Assembly (NCBI GenBank): GCA_022266195.1
Contig: WHVY01000002.1
Location: 4,355,001 to 4,419,000 of the forward strand
DNA: 64,000 bases
Origin: Tetranychus cinnabarinus
Lineage: Eukaryota > Arthropoda > Arachnida > Trombidiformes > Tetranychidae
Reading direction: 5' to 3'
The notes beneath the pieces were generated by a model. The model ran no database searches and was not told the origin of the DNA. It saw only the letters and a list, made by a program, of their open reading frames with translations. Shown piece by piece: positions 42,627 to 54,068 of this stretch. Position 1 is the first letter of the stretch; every line of letters starts with the position of its first letter. The translations under genes were made by a program, and so were the position numbers.

Positions 42627-43424
42627 ATGTCTCAAGTTATTTTAGTAACTGGTGGAGCTGGCTTCATTGGAAGTCACTGTGTTTTGACACTTCTCGAATC
42701 TAATTACGAGATAATCGTTATGGATAACTTATCCAATGCAATATGTACTGAAATTAATCAAAATGGTTTACCAGAAAGTCTGAGAAGAATTGAATTGATA
42801 ACATCCAAGAAAATTCAATTTTACAATACAGATTTATTGGACGCTAGAGGAATCGCACAAATTTTCAGGGATCATAAAATAAGTGCTGTAATACACTTTG
42901 CTGGACTGAAAGCTGTTGGTGAATCCATGGTTAAGCCTCTCGAGTATTATGAAAACAACGTGGCCGGAACAATTAATTTGCTTAAAGTTATGCGAGAATA
43001 TAATGTGAAAAATTTAATCTTTTCGTCTTCTGCTACTGTTTACGGTTTACCTCAATATCTTCCCATTGATGAAAATCATCCAACTGGCTCTACGATTACA
43101 AATCCTTATGGTAGAACCAAGTTTGTTATTGAACGAATACTCGAGGATTTGTCTAATAGTGAAAAGGATTGGTGCATTGTATCCCTTCGTTACTTCAATC
43201 CAATTGGTGCTCATGAATTAGGAGAGATTGGAGAGGACCCACTAGGGATTCCAAATAATGCCTTCGAGAAAGCTAAAGTTCCTTATGAAATCGTTGTTCG
43301 CAGGCCTGGAGATGTTGATGCCATGTTTGTAGATAATCGAAAGGCACTTGAACTTTCCAACCCTTTAGTAATGGCTACCATTCAATGGAATCTTCGAGTG
43401 GCTTTGTTAGGCTTGCAATTATAA
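42627..43424 (+). pseudogene. GALE: Truncated chimeric UDP-galactose 4-epimerase (copy A)
   Basis: An open 265-residue frame that starts like the intact GALE and is nearly identical through GEIGEDPLGIPNN. An internal deletion then removes the rest of exon 1 and the intron; the frame resumes at AFEKAKVPYEIVVRRPGDVDAMF from exon 2, also missing three codons (NGV). After KALE the sequence switches to LSNPLVMATIQWNLRVALLG, which comes from a short repeat also found at 62.76 kb. The NAD-binding GGAGFIG, SSSATVYG and YGRTK motifs are kept, but the segment with RDYIHVIDLARGH and the C-terminal lid is lost, so epimerase activity is not expected. The frame is open, so a short protein could still be made. 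Confidence 0.88.
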
Positions 43425-43592
43425 TTCAACATAGAGGGATATGAAAGCTTTCTGTCCACTTATCCTGATGATTAAGAAAATCATTTTCTTATCTTTAGTT
43501 GATTCTTTAGCTTACTGTTTTGCTTCTTGCTTTTCTTTTATCTGTTTGGTGGCTTCTCAAGCTTATCTGACATTTCGTTAGCTTGTAGACTT
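43367..43592 (+). repeat. Short dispersed repeat at the duplication junction
   Basis: Matches 62761-63005 closely: CAACCCTTTAGTAATGGCTA, then the TTGATTCTTTAGCTTACTG and GCTTCTTGCTTTTC blocks in the same order. It directly joins the broken GALE to the exon 1 remnant of SLC34 copy B. Confidence 0.85.
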
Positions 43593-46500
43593 CAGTCCAT
43601 TTAGTTCACCATATTCACCGACTAGAACTCCAGATCCATAGGAAATGCCTGTTACCTATGAACATTCTACTCCTTGGAAAGGTAAGAATTGAAATAACCT
43701 TATGTTTCGTGAAAGCGTGAATTTTTTGAATGTATACGCATTCATTTTCAATGTTTCTCTTCACATTACTAATGATAACAATTGATTGATAAATCTTAAA
43801 TATTATCACATTCTATAGAACTGACTGCAAGGGGGAAATTTCGTCGAACCTTGAAGGTTCTACTGAAAATCATTTGTCTGCTGCTTCTGTTATTTTCATT
43901 CATCACATCACTGGATTTTCTTAGCTCTGGTTTTCGATTACTTGGAGGTCGAGCAGCTGGATCTGTTTTCCATAACAATAAATTGGTTCGTAATCCAATT
44001 GTTGGTCTTATTATTGGAATATTGTTCACCATTCTTGTTCAAAGCTCATCCGCATCAACATCTATCGCAGTCACATTAGTTGCTGCAGAATGTAAGTGAT
44101 TCAATAATTCTATCTCTTCATTTGGGATTAGGATTTTTCAACTTGAATCAACCATATGTTAATTTTAGCCTTTTCAGTTTATTTGCAATTCGAACTATCG
44201 ATGATTCCCAATAATTCCATGATTATCTAGAGAGACTTACAATTGATCCTGTTTTTCGCCCTGTCTCTGTTTTCTCCTGTATTCTTATTCTTCTTACAGT
44301 GATGAGAGTGAAAGAAGCAATTCCTATTGTTATGGGGGCCAACATTGGAACTTCCATCACAAACACCATAGTAATTAACTAATTAATCTCTTTGATTCAC
44401 AGAAACTGAACAAAATATCTCTAAAATTTGCTTTTTTAATTATTATACTGCATAATTTTAACCATTTCCTTCCTTCTTATCATTTTCTTCATCTTTTTTT
44501 GTCATCCTCGTTTCATCTCAATTTTCAGGTTTCATTATTCCATTCTACCGATCGAAATGAATTTCGCCGTGCATTTGCCGCAGCTACAGTCCACGACATG
44601 TTCAACTGGCTAACCGTTATCGTCTTATTACCATTGGAAGTAACCACCGGCTATTTGGAAGTCACAACCAAAATTGTAGTCAGTTCAATAAAATGGGAAA
44701 AATCAAATACAACTTCCCCTGAATATCTCAAAAAATTAACTTCACCCTTCTCAAAATTGATTGTTCAGGTTAGTTGAACAAATCTTGCATATTTCAAGAT
44801 AATAAATTTCCTTCATAAACATGTAATGCTATGCTAGAGATACCAACCTTAATTGATTGCGTCTAGACTCTAATGATTACTGTTGTATAACTTGAAATGT
44901 TTTCAATATTTTTGCATCGCCTTGCCTGTTTATCAGCTTTTGTTGATTCAGCTTCAAGATTAGCTTTTAAAATCTTATTTTTTAATCGGTTTATTGAGCG
45001 TTAGCGTATTATTATGCCTTCAGTATCCTGATCGTCATTTCCTCTCATTAATTATGATTGTAATTTCCTTCTCTACTTCGATCTGTTTTTACTTTGTATC
45101 AATTTGTTCAAATATCCAAGATCATTGGTTGGCTTTCATTCAGTCCAATCCAAATGATAATATTTCAATTCAAACTAAATAAGGAATACGATTCCATTGA
45201 GCAATTAATCAAATCTTTTGGACTTGATTGTTATCTTAAGCATACATTACTTACATTTGTAGCTTCTGTTCCTTTAAAAGCTTTACTTTCATTTTGGAAT
45301 TGAATTTGCTGAATTAACATATGACATCAACATCTTATTTATAAACTGTAATTTGATTTTCATATTTATTTCATTTCAGCTTGATTATAATGCAATTATG
45401 GAGATTGCTATTGGGAATTTATCAAATGTCGAATCGCTTCTGAAGAAAGATGGTTTGTCTATCTAATTGAAATTTAATTTCATCTAATTGTCACTTCTTT
45501 ATTTAAGTTCTTTTGTAAGATTTAATCATTTCTACTAACAATGTTTTTATGTTTACAGGTAAAGCACTTATTAACTCGCTTCAGTTATCGGACAAAACTT
45601 CGGGTATCATATTGATTACCATTTCGTTGGTAATTTTATGCTTTTGTCTTATAAGCATTGTTAAGATACTGCATTCGATGTTAAAGTAAGTTAATTGTTT
45701 ACTCTTGGCTTTCGTTTATTGCTGTCAAGTTAATTGTTTTAGCGTGCCAAGTAATGCTAATCAAATGACTTCACCTTATTTTGTAATTGTTTACCCAAGT
45801 CTTTTGACTTTCTTACAGAGGTCGGATTGCTTTGTTAATAAAAAAATATGGAAATGCTAAATATAAATTACCTTGGTCAATGTTGATTGATTACTTAGCA
45901 TTATTGATGGGATGTATTTTAACCATATTGGTCCAAAGTAGCTCCATTTTTACTTCGGCGCTTACACCATTAGCTGGTATTGGAGTTATTTCAATCGAAA
46001 GAATCTATCCTTTAACATTAGGTTCAAATGTTGGTACAACTACTACAGGTCAGGATTTGTAGAGCCTATTAAATCGCTTAATTCCGTTAAATTCTCATAC
46101 TTATTGCTTTCTATATTCAGGAATCTTGGCTGCATTAACGGCTGATGCTTCCGTACTGGATAATACTCTACAATTGGCATTTGCACACCTTTTTTTCAAC
46201 ATAACCGGAATCTTGTTATTTTATCCAATACCATGGATGAGATTCCCTATCAGACTAGCGAAAATTTTAGGCAACACAACAGCTAAATATCGTTGGTTTA
46301 GTATCGTTTATCTGTTAACAGTCTTCTTTCTGCTTCCTATCTTCTTCTTTCTCGTCTCGCTGGCTGGTCCACTTACTTTTGCAGTTGTATTTACTTTATT
46401 TCTTGCTACAATTTCATCAATCATGCTTATCAATATTATGCAGTCTAGAAGGCCTAGTTGGTTGCCTTTGAAACTTCAAACATGGAACTGGCTGCCTCTC

Positions 46501-46617
46501 TGGATGCGCTCGCTGGAGCCTATGGATAGTTTTTTGATCAAATTAAGGGAAAATATAAATTGTCTTTACTGTTGCAAACCGCACTCACGCAACAGTCCGA
46601 CCGCGAAATTGACATGA
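43593..46617 (+). pseudogene. SLC34: Damaged SLC34 phosphate cotransporter (copy B)
   Basis: All eight exons of copy A have counterparts: exon 1 remnant 43593-43681, then 43819-44091, 44300-44370, 44529-44768, 45380-45452, 45559-45685, 45819-46048 and 46121-46617. Exons 2-7 have identical lengths and intact splice sites, and both QSSS motifs survive. Two lesions are clear. The exon 1 remnant lacks the start codon and has TAG (43639-43641) where copy A has TGG. The last exon has an altered segment after NCLYCC that shifts frame and ends 49 codons early; the old tail is still readable in another frame to ~46780. An in-frame ATG at 43645 just after the stop could yield a transporter core, so residual function is possible. 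Intron 1 is only 137 bp, without the MITEs of copy A. Confidence 0.85.
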
Positions 46618-47705
46618 TTCTTTAGCTTTGGGTTTACGAGCAAATCAATCACAGTTACATATGTTGGACAGTTCAAGAGGAGCCTGTGAGATTCATCTGT
46701 CTACTGGTTTCGATAATGTTACCTTTATCAATGTCAACGGACACAAATACACAGCTGTTAACATAGATTCAACTCAATAGTATCGTAAGCTACCAGATTA
46801 ATGCTGAAGTGAAATATTATCACATGAGTATCAGATTTATCTCTAGCTCTATTTCATGTTGTTAAAGTTTGTTTAATACACGAAAATTAATCTTGATTTT
46901 CGGTACTACTTGATTTCTTGGGATTTTATTTAAAATTTTATGAGCAGAAATCAAATATTGTTTGTAAATATAGTTGATTAGCTTCAATCTTGACTAGAAG
47001 TTGAGCATGCATCTACTGACTTTATCTGGCAGGTAATTGTATTAAAAATTATTTCACTGTTGCTGCCTAAATTAACGTTTTTTATCGATTTTAAAAACAT
47101 CGAATTTCATTTTGGATATTTAATAACCTTTCAGATTCAGTTCAAGTATAATTGGCCTCATCACTAAAACCGTTAAATAACCGTTTAGAATAATCGTTTT
47201 TGGGTTTATTGGATACAAAAGACTCATTTGTAATGGATTTGGAATGATTTTTGTTTGGATGGTAAACAATTGAAATTTGGAATCAATCGCATTTTAAGCA
47301 GCTATTCAATCGTTTGCAGCTTTATAAATGATTAACGAAACGTTAAATGGACATTGTTGGAGTATTCAAAACCAGAAAAGTCTTAAATTTTTATAGATTT
47401 GATTATCAACTGAGATTGAATATCATCTTTTTTAAATCAAATATTGCTACATGAAAACCGCTTCTCATAACTTGATTTACATTAATCATTGCGAAAAAAC
47501 ACAATAAATAACCGACAATTTGTTGGTCCATTGTTTTTGTTACATTTTCATCGCGTTTCCAATTGATTCCTTTTTTGATCAATAATCAATTCAACCACAA
47601 TGATATTCAACCTTGGTTTTATCTACAAAGAACAATAAATAATTATCGATATCATGATAGTTTCATCAGAATAACAATTAAAACCAGGTAGACTTTAAAT
47701 AACTG
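46618..47705. other. Spacer downstream of SLC34 copy B (duplicate of 40.7-42.0 kb)
   Basis: Non-coding and alignable by eye to the spacer after copy A, including the block GCAGCTATTCAATCGTTTGC. Similarity stops near 47705 (after GACTTTAAATA). Confidence 0.7.
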
Positions 47706-48313
47706 CTTGAGTATTATAAATGTAATCTGTTGAATATTCTTCTTAATCATAATCAATCTTTTCAAGTAGTGCAGTCTTATATCTGAATAATAAATCAATC
47801 AAACATTTTTGTTACCAGTTAAACTTATGCAAAGATTTTTTCACCTTGAATTTTGGTGAAAAATGCTCAAAATACACTAAGTCCCAGATTAGGATTAATT
47901 AATAATTAATCTTATATGGTGTAGCTATTTGAGACAATTTATTATATTTTCCAAATTTTTATGGTGTGAAAGATCGAACAATTCAAAACATAAACTTAAA
48001 ACCAAATGGACCACATCTAACCCTTTCGTCATGTTAAAAGGCAAGACAACATAAAGAATAACACTACGAGGACTCCACAGTTCGTTAATTAGTCATCTTT
48101 TGACCTCTCAAGGCTATCTGTTATAGTCCTTGACAAAGTTTCAACTTTCAACTTTAAAATGACTCTTATGAGTCAAATCAACTTACCTACCGCTTCAGTT
48201 AAAAATTCAATTTTACTTTCACGAAAAACATTATAAAAAACACGCAAATATGTCAAACGAAAGAAATTTTATTAATGCAAAGAGAATGATAAAAAAATCA
48301 ATTAAGTTACAAG

Positions 48314-48958
48314 TTATTTTTCCGCAGCTTGTCGCTTCCGCAAGACGTTTCCCCGGCTGTTTCCTTTCCGGCCATCATTGTCTTTATCTGGTGTGTAGAC
48401 GCCAGCTCCTACACAATTCAACCCGATTGCCGGGTTGTGACAATGAATGTCACATTTGTGCCCAGGTGCACCTATCGCACCGCAACCTTTCTCGTGGCTT
48501 TCTTCGTTGCAACTTTTAGGAAATTGTGCCCAGACCATCGAAACCAATATTTCTTTGTAACATCAGCTATAAAATGACGAGGGTTCCCGCAATCTTGCAG
48601 CTTCGATATATCTTGAGTGAAACGTTCGGGTATTGGCCCAGTGTACCCTGTTATTTGGGAAGGTGCATCTTAAGTATTAAAGTGCGCCACTTCGTATCGA
48701 AAATTTTTCATCAAACGAGCCCGAACAGGCAGTTAGCCTGAACCAACCACACATTGAAATCATAATTAGCCACTGGCATAGTGACAAATTTTGCTAGTTC
48801 TTCTTCCGTAGGCTCTTTTGCCCACTCCTCAGGCGGAACTTCGGCACCTTCACTCTCGGGCTCACCATCATCATCATCTTCATCGTCATTGGCTGACTCG
48901 GCTTCCGTACCTTCGTCTTCATCCATCGGAATCAGTGAAGCCTTATCAACTGTTAAAA
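48314..48958 (-). CDS. Possible two-exon gene or relic: acidic segment plus Cys-containing segment
   Basis: Two protein-like minus-strand frames lie close together. The upstream one (about 48958-48743, after a possible ACAG acceptor) is strongly acidic, with MDEDEGTEAESANDDEDDDD followed by PPEEWAKEPTEEELAKFVTM. The downstream one (48547-48314, TAA stop) has five Cys, with CNEESHEKGCGAIG, KCDIHC and GLNCVGAG, and ends RKRQAAEK. No confident splice joins them, and no ATG plus signal peptide was found; the frame upstream of the acidic part lacks an ATG before a stop. Local base composition is richer in G+C than the surroundings. It may be an expressed gene with unseen exons, or a decaying fragment carried by the insertion. 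Confidence 0.3.
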
Positions 48959-49922
48959 CTGAATTCAGTAAAGAAAGTAAAACCAAATTGTTGATTTGTC
49001 GGAACAAAAATAAACCAATGGATTAAACAGAAAACTGTGGTCAGTTTTAAAAACGGGACAGGAAGATGTTGTACTCAACGAGGACTCACGGACTCTTTTC
49101 CTATTGGTTGGTGACTATAGCACCAAATACTTGTATGAAAACTCATTGTAAACCCTCAATCTTGGTTCCTCTTTCCATAAGCTTGTGAAAATAAAGATAA
49201 GGTTAATCTTAAGTTACTTACTTGTTAGTCCCCTTCATTCACTTTTAAACCTTAAACAATATTTTTGCTTCCAACTTGTTAACCATATTATTTAATTTTA
49301 ATTTATTTTTCAGCAGTTTTTGAATTGTTTGAACAAATTTGTTAGCTACTTTTCCAATTGGTTGTCGGTCTTAAAAGCCCGTAAAATGATTATGATACAT
49401 TATTTTACTCAAAAATTAATTTCTCAATTATGTTCCCAATGTAAATGCCGATGTTAATGTCAATATAGGAAACTGTAAATTTCTGAAAATTCTCGCGCTT
49501 TCAGAAAATAACCTCCAAATATCAGTCAGAGGTCAAATAACGCAATGACCTTGAATGAACTTGACCTTGTAATATGACAATTGAGTATCGCTGAAATTTC
49601 AATAAACAAAATATCTAGCCTCAAGGTCACTCCAGTGCAGACTAATAGCCGTTTTACAACAGGAAGACTGAGGACCTTTTCAGTTATGCTGCTAAACAAA
49701 TTTAGCCAAAATTGAAGGAATCTACCACATCTCAGAAGACGCTGAGAAAATCCATTATCCTTCGTTTAATCGAAGTGCTTGTAGGGGCAAAATTAGATCA
49801 AGAAAATGCGAAAATTCCGGAGGCTCTTCTATACTATTCGAAAGAATTCAGTCGCCTGACATATCCTATGTTTCATTGAATATAGCTAAGTTACCCTCTC
49901 TTAACATTGCAATAACGTCTAA

Positions 49923-50348
49923 TCTACTCTTGTTGCTCTTCGAAAAACAGATGATCTATCCAACCTCCAAAATAACAATACTATATTCAAGGTTGAAACA
50001 AGAGTTGAGCTTACTACTCCTAAAGAAACTGTCAAAGAATTTACGGACAAAAAAGAATCAGAAAAACAACTTGACTCTCTTCAGGAGGAATGTAAACAAG
50101 CCGAGAAAAAGTTATCCTCTATCAAGAACGAAAATGCAAACCTCAAAACTAAGGTTTCTGAGCTAGTCCAGCAAATCGAAAAGTTGAATGCTTAGAAAAA
50201 AGATATTGCCGCTAAATATCGTAAGAAAAAGAATGAGTTGCTATCAAAACTAGCCAATCTAGAATCATCATTAAGGATACAAAAGAAGAGAAGAGACAAA
50301 ATTGCAGAGGAAAATGATCTGGCTCTCAAAAATAGAGACGGGAATTGA
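49923..50348 (+). pseudogene. Coiled-coil protein fragment with an in-frame stop
   Basis: The frame starting 49923 reads VALRKTDDLSNLQNN, then ESEKQLDSLQEECKQAEKKL and NANLKTKVSELVQQIEKLNA, a regular heptad coiled coil. It is broken by TAG at 50193-50195. The same frame continues with KKDIAAKYRKKKNELLSKLA and KKRRDKIAEENDLAL to a TGA at 50346-50348. Retention of heptad pattern on both sides of the stop indicates a decayed gene fragment. No parent in the window. Confidence 0.65.
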
Positions 50349-51225
50349 CATTGGAAGGTCATTTTCTGAAATCTCAATTTTCAACCGATAATTTTAGTAA
50401 CATGTTTAATATCTTATATCATTGGAAAGATAAGTGGATTTTCTTTGATTAACTGAATGTTATGGACACTCATATCCTTTAGCCAGTATGAGTTATGAAC
50501 ATGTTACTAACACCATCGAATGAGAAAAATTTGAGCATCAGAAAATGACCTTCTAATGTCAATTACAGGTCAAATAAAGAAATGAACTTGAATAACCTTG
50601 AGCGTTCGAACTTTTCGTTGTGCAATCTGAATAAGTTCATGATTCAAGTCTGAGGTCTGCAGCGCTAAGCATTCCTGAGTTATGCCTGCATGAAGGCGTG
50701 CAATGAAAAAAACGCCCGGTATTGTCTAAAATGGTCATTTTAAGGCAGAAGATACTTTTTTGTTTCTAGATCGTCTCTTATATACCCCCTCATACCCTCA
50801 AAAATTGTGCTTTGAGTCGAAATGAGTCGACGCCAGTCGTTTTGAGTGAAAGTCGACTGCCAGTCGATAAAACCCTCAGTCAGTCAGTCAGTGACTGAAA
50901 AAACGACTGACTTCGGAGTGTATTAATTATCATTATACATAACTCATTTGAAAAAGGCGCAATAAGATATCTCGGGTCCAAGACAACTCTAGAGTTTAGA
51001 GTTACCTTAGTTACTTAACCAGATGCCAAGTTGATTTTCGCAATTAACTTAATTTGTAAACAAATTTGTTTGTTCGCTTAGTTCTGTAATTCTTATAAAT
51101 TGATTCAGTATTAAAATTATAGCAAGTAAATTTGATTTTGCCCTTTAGACTTAACTCTAGTAATTGTCATCATTTCATCTCCCTCAACCCTTAACTCCCT
51201 TGTACAAAATCAGTGTAAACAATAG

Positions 51226-51485
51226 ATGGCGACAGAATGGATAAACCTTTATAGTTTTAATTTTATTATGATCAAGAAAATTTATCTTGACGCTTTGTCA
51301 GCAATACTGTGTGTTTCGTGCCCTTCTATCTCCTTCGATATCAACCTAGGAAAAATATCCTAGCCGGATTTAACATCTGATAATTGAATTGTTACCATTC
51401 TCTTCGTTTTGCTTTGACAACATCAACTAAATTATTGATTTAACCATTGGACGTTCATTGAACATTGACTAAATCCGTTTTAGGT
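51226..51485 (+). promoter_or_regulatory. Putative promoter and 5'UTR exon end of the intact GALE
   Basis: ATGGCGACAGAAT (51226-51238) is shared exactly with the SLC34 upstream region. TTTTAG/GTAAGTG at 51478-51487 is a good donor, and TTTCGATAG ends at 52193, one base before the GALE ATG, suggesting a 5'UTR intron of ~0.7 kb. The broken GALE copy lacks both the motif and this exon end. Confidence 0.45.
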
Positions 51486-52194
51486 AAGTGACTAACTTAT
51501 TATTATTTCAACATTTGAACCTTCTGATTATTATAATTAGTTGATCATCGTCAATCATAAAATAAGATTAATTAAGTGAATGTAAAGTGTAAAAAATGAG
51601 CTATACGAGTTGACAGCGAACTGAGTAAAAACTCACCACTCTAACATGTTATCAAGACAAATTGCTAATTGTTCATTTTCACTATCAAGTAATTTAATGT
51701 TTAGTGCAACAGATTTTTTAGATTAATAGCTATTGATGACAACTTCATTCACTATAATTTCATCACAGTATTTTCCATCAACATTTGACGAGTTGACAGA
51801 TTTAGTCAACGTGCAGGTGGCGTTGATATTAGGAATTTATTATAATTCAATTTGATTGAAACTTATAATTTGATACAAAATATGACCATCATCGATATCA
51901 AGGTGATCCATCCGTCATTTCAACATTTTCCCTCTTCACTTATCTCTATGCTTTGAGAATCAATCATTCTTTCAAGGTTTCAATAGACGTACTTATGAAT
52001 GAGTGCAAAAGTAAAACTTATTCTGATATTTTTTTAATTCGTTTGAACTTTCATTTAAATATTTCCAGAATAGCCATCAAAGTAATTCTTTCTAGTTTCT
52101 ATCTTTCGATTTTTCGATCCAGCATATTATTTTTTACTAATCTACATTTCTTGCTAATTTTATTTCTTATTTATACATTGTTTGTTTCGATAGA

Positions 52195-53346
52195 ATGTCT
52201 CAAGTTATTTTAGTTACTGGTGGAGCTGGCTTCATTGGAAGTCACTGTGTTTTGACGCTTCTCGAATCTAATTACGAGATAATCGTTATGGATAACTTAT
52301 CCAATGCAATATGTACTGAAATTAATCAAAATGGTTTACCAGAAAGTCTGAGAAGAATTGAATTGATAACATCCAAGAAAATTCAATTTTACAATACAGA
52401 TTTATTGGACGCAAGAGGAATCGCACAAATTTTCAGGGATCATAAAATAAGTGCTGTAATACACTTTGCTGGACTGAAAGCTGTTGGTGAATCCATGGTT
52501 AAGCCTCTCGAGTATTATGAAAACAACGTGGCCGGAACAATTAATTTGCTTAAAGTTATGCGAGAATATAATGTGAAAAATTTAATCTTTTCGTCTTCTG
52601 CTACTGTTTACGGTTTACCTCAATATCTTCCGATTGATGAAAATCATCCAACTGGCTCTACGATTACAAATCCTTATGGTAGAACCAAGTTTGTTATTGA
52701 ACGAATACTCGAGGATTTGTCTAATAGTGAAAAGGATTGGTGCATTGTATCCCTTCGTTACTTCAATCCAATTGGTGCTCATGAATCAGGAGAGATTGGA
52801 GAGGACCCACAAGGAATTCCAAATAACTTGATGCCTTTCATCTCTCAAGTTGCTGTTGGTCGTAGGCCCAAACTTCAAGTATTTGGTGATGATTTCAAAA
52901 CCAAAGATGGTACTGGGGTCAGGGACTACATACATGTCATAGACCTTGCCCGAGGCCATGTAATTGCCTTAGATAAAGTTTTCTTAAATAAATGGTCCGG
53001 TTTCAAGGTTTTCAACCTCGGTAATGGTTGTGGACTTTCAGTGTTAGAGGTAAATGCCCTTTAAATTGATTGACATTCCGGTAAAACTTCCGATAAAATT
53101 TCATTTCAACTTTCTTTTTATTCAATTTCACAGGTTATTGATGCCTTCGAGAAAGCTAATGGTGTGAAAGTTCCTTATGAAATCGTTGCTCGCAGGCCTG
53201 GAGATGTTGATGCCATGTTTGCAGATAATCGAAAGGCACTTGAGGTATTAGGATGGAAACCACACTACAGTATTACCGATATGTGTAAACATACATGGAA
53301 ATGGCAATCAAAAAATCCAAGAGGCTATCGGTCTGAAGATATGTAA
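52195..53346 (+). CDS. GALE: UDP-glucose/UDP-galactose 4-epimerase (copy B, intact)
   Basis: Two exons in phase 0, 52195-53049 and 53134-53346 (84-bp intron), 355 residues; human GALE has 348. It is an extended short-chain dehydrogenase with bound NAD+ that interconverts UDP-galactose and UDP-glucose in the cytosol, the last Leloir step. Visible motifs: GGAGFIG (9-15), NAD-binding; DLLDARG; SSSATVYG (133-140) with the catalytic Ser; YGRTK with Tyr161 and Lys165; then RYFNPIGAH, GDDFKTKDGTGVRDYIHVIDLARGH and, in exon 2, RRPGDVDAMFADNRKA and LGWKPHYSITDMC. All family landmarks are present. The truncated copy lies 9.6 kb upstream as part of a tandem duplication with SLC34. The 51953 upstream open frame is 5'UTR/intron. 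Confidence 0.96.
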
Positions 53347-54068
53347 AAGCCTTTTACAATCAAATAGAGCACGATTCTGTTTCAAATTTTATTTTTTAAT
53401 AACTATTGAATATATTGTGATAAAATGATGATGCACCGAAAAAATGTTTTAAGTTTTTAGTTAACTTATAAAATTATAACATATATTACGAATTTATGCA
53501 ATAAAACAACGTGCATTCAATCTCTAGAGAGGTTATAAAATTGAAATGGTTCATTTGATTTTTTACATTATTCTTGATTTAGTAAAATTCACATTAATTA
53601 AAAGACACAATTTATGATAAATTTCAATTGACGTTGAATTGAAATTTGACAATCTCATTTAGTAGTAATCCAGTACACTAGATGTTAGCACTGATTTATA
53701 AACAACTTGTTTCCCTAAAACAAGTTTAGGGAAATAAATGCAAAACAAATGACAAAGATTGAACTCTAAGTTGTGTTTAATTTTGAAACTGTTTTCTTCT
53801 TGAATGAATCTATTTTCATTTCTGTTTTTTATGATAATGTCCTGAATACATTAAATACACTGGTATTCTTTATTAAACCAGTGTTGTTAATCCAGTTAAT
53901 AGTGAAAACATTGAAAGATTAAGAATATACGGGAGTCCGTCGGCTCATTCTTTATGCGCAACACATCTATGAGTGTTGATCTTCACTTTTTATTATGAAG
54001 TTTTGATGTAGGTTAAATTGTTTCAATCGTTTACCTACTCTTGAGAGAATAATTTGTCTTAATTTATA
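53347..54068. other. Intergenic region between GALE and fritz
   Basis: No gene. A short perfect hairpin, TTTCCCTAAA / TTTAGGGAAA with a 5-base loop, lies at about 53710-53734, roughly 365 bp after the GALE stop; role unknown. Confidence 0.5.

Larger units (their letters stand above)
47706..50935. other. 3.2-kb segment unique to unit 2 (probable insertion)
   Basis: Unit 1 passes directly from GACTTTAAATATCTAACTG (~42020) to CATAACTCATTTGAAAAAGG (~42083), whereas unit 2 has 3.2 kb between the matching points. It contains a less AT-rich patch at ~48320-48770, a coiled-coil pseudogene (49923-50348), imperfect direct repeats around 49520-49580 and 50560-50610 (AGGTCAAATAA..AATGA.CTTGAAT), and AGTCGACT/CAGTCAGT-rich sequence at 50815-50920. 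Confidence 0.7.

Noticed and set aside
48781..49026. Ser-rich plus-strand frame (81 codons)
   Set aside because: It is the antisense shadow of the acidic minus-strand segment; GAN/GAT codons read as Ser on the other strand.
34570..53346. CRISPR arrays, operons or prokaryotic transfer as an explanation for repeated blocks
   Set aside because: Repeats are a tandem gene duplication with conserved eukaryotic introns; there are no short regularly spaced repeats and no bacterial gene order.
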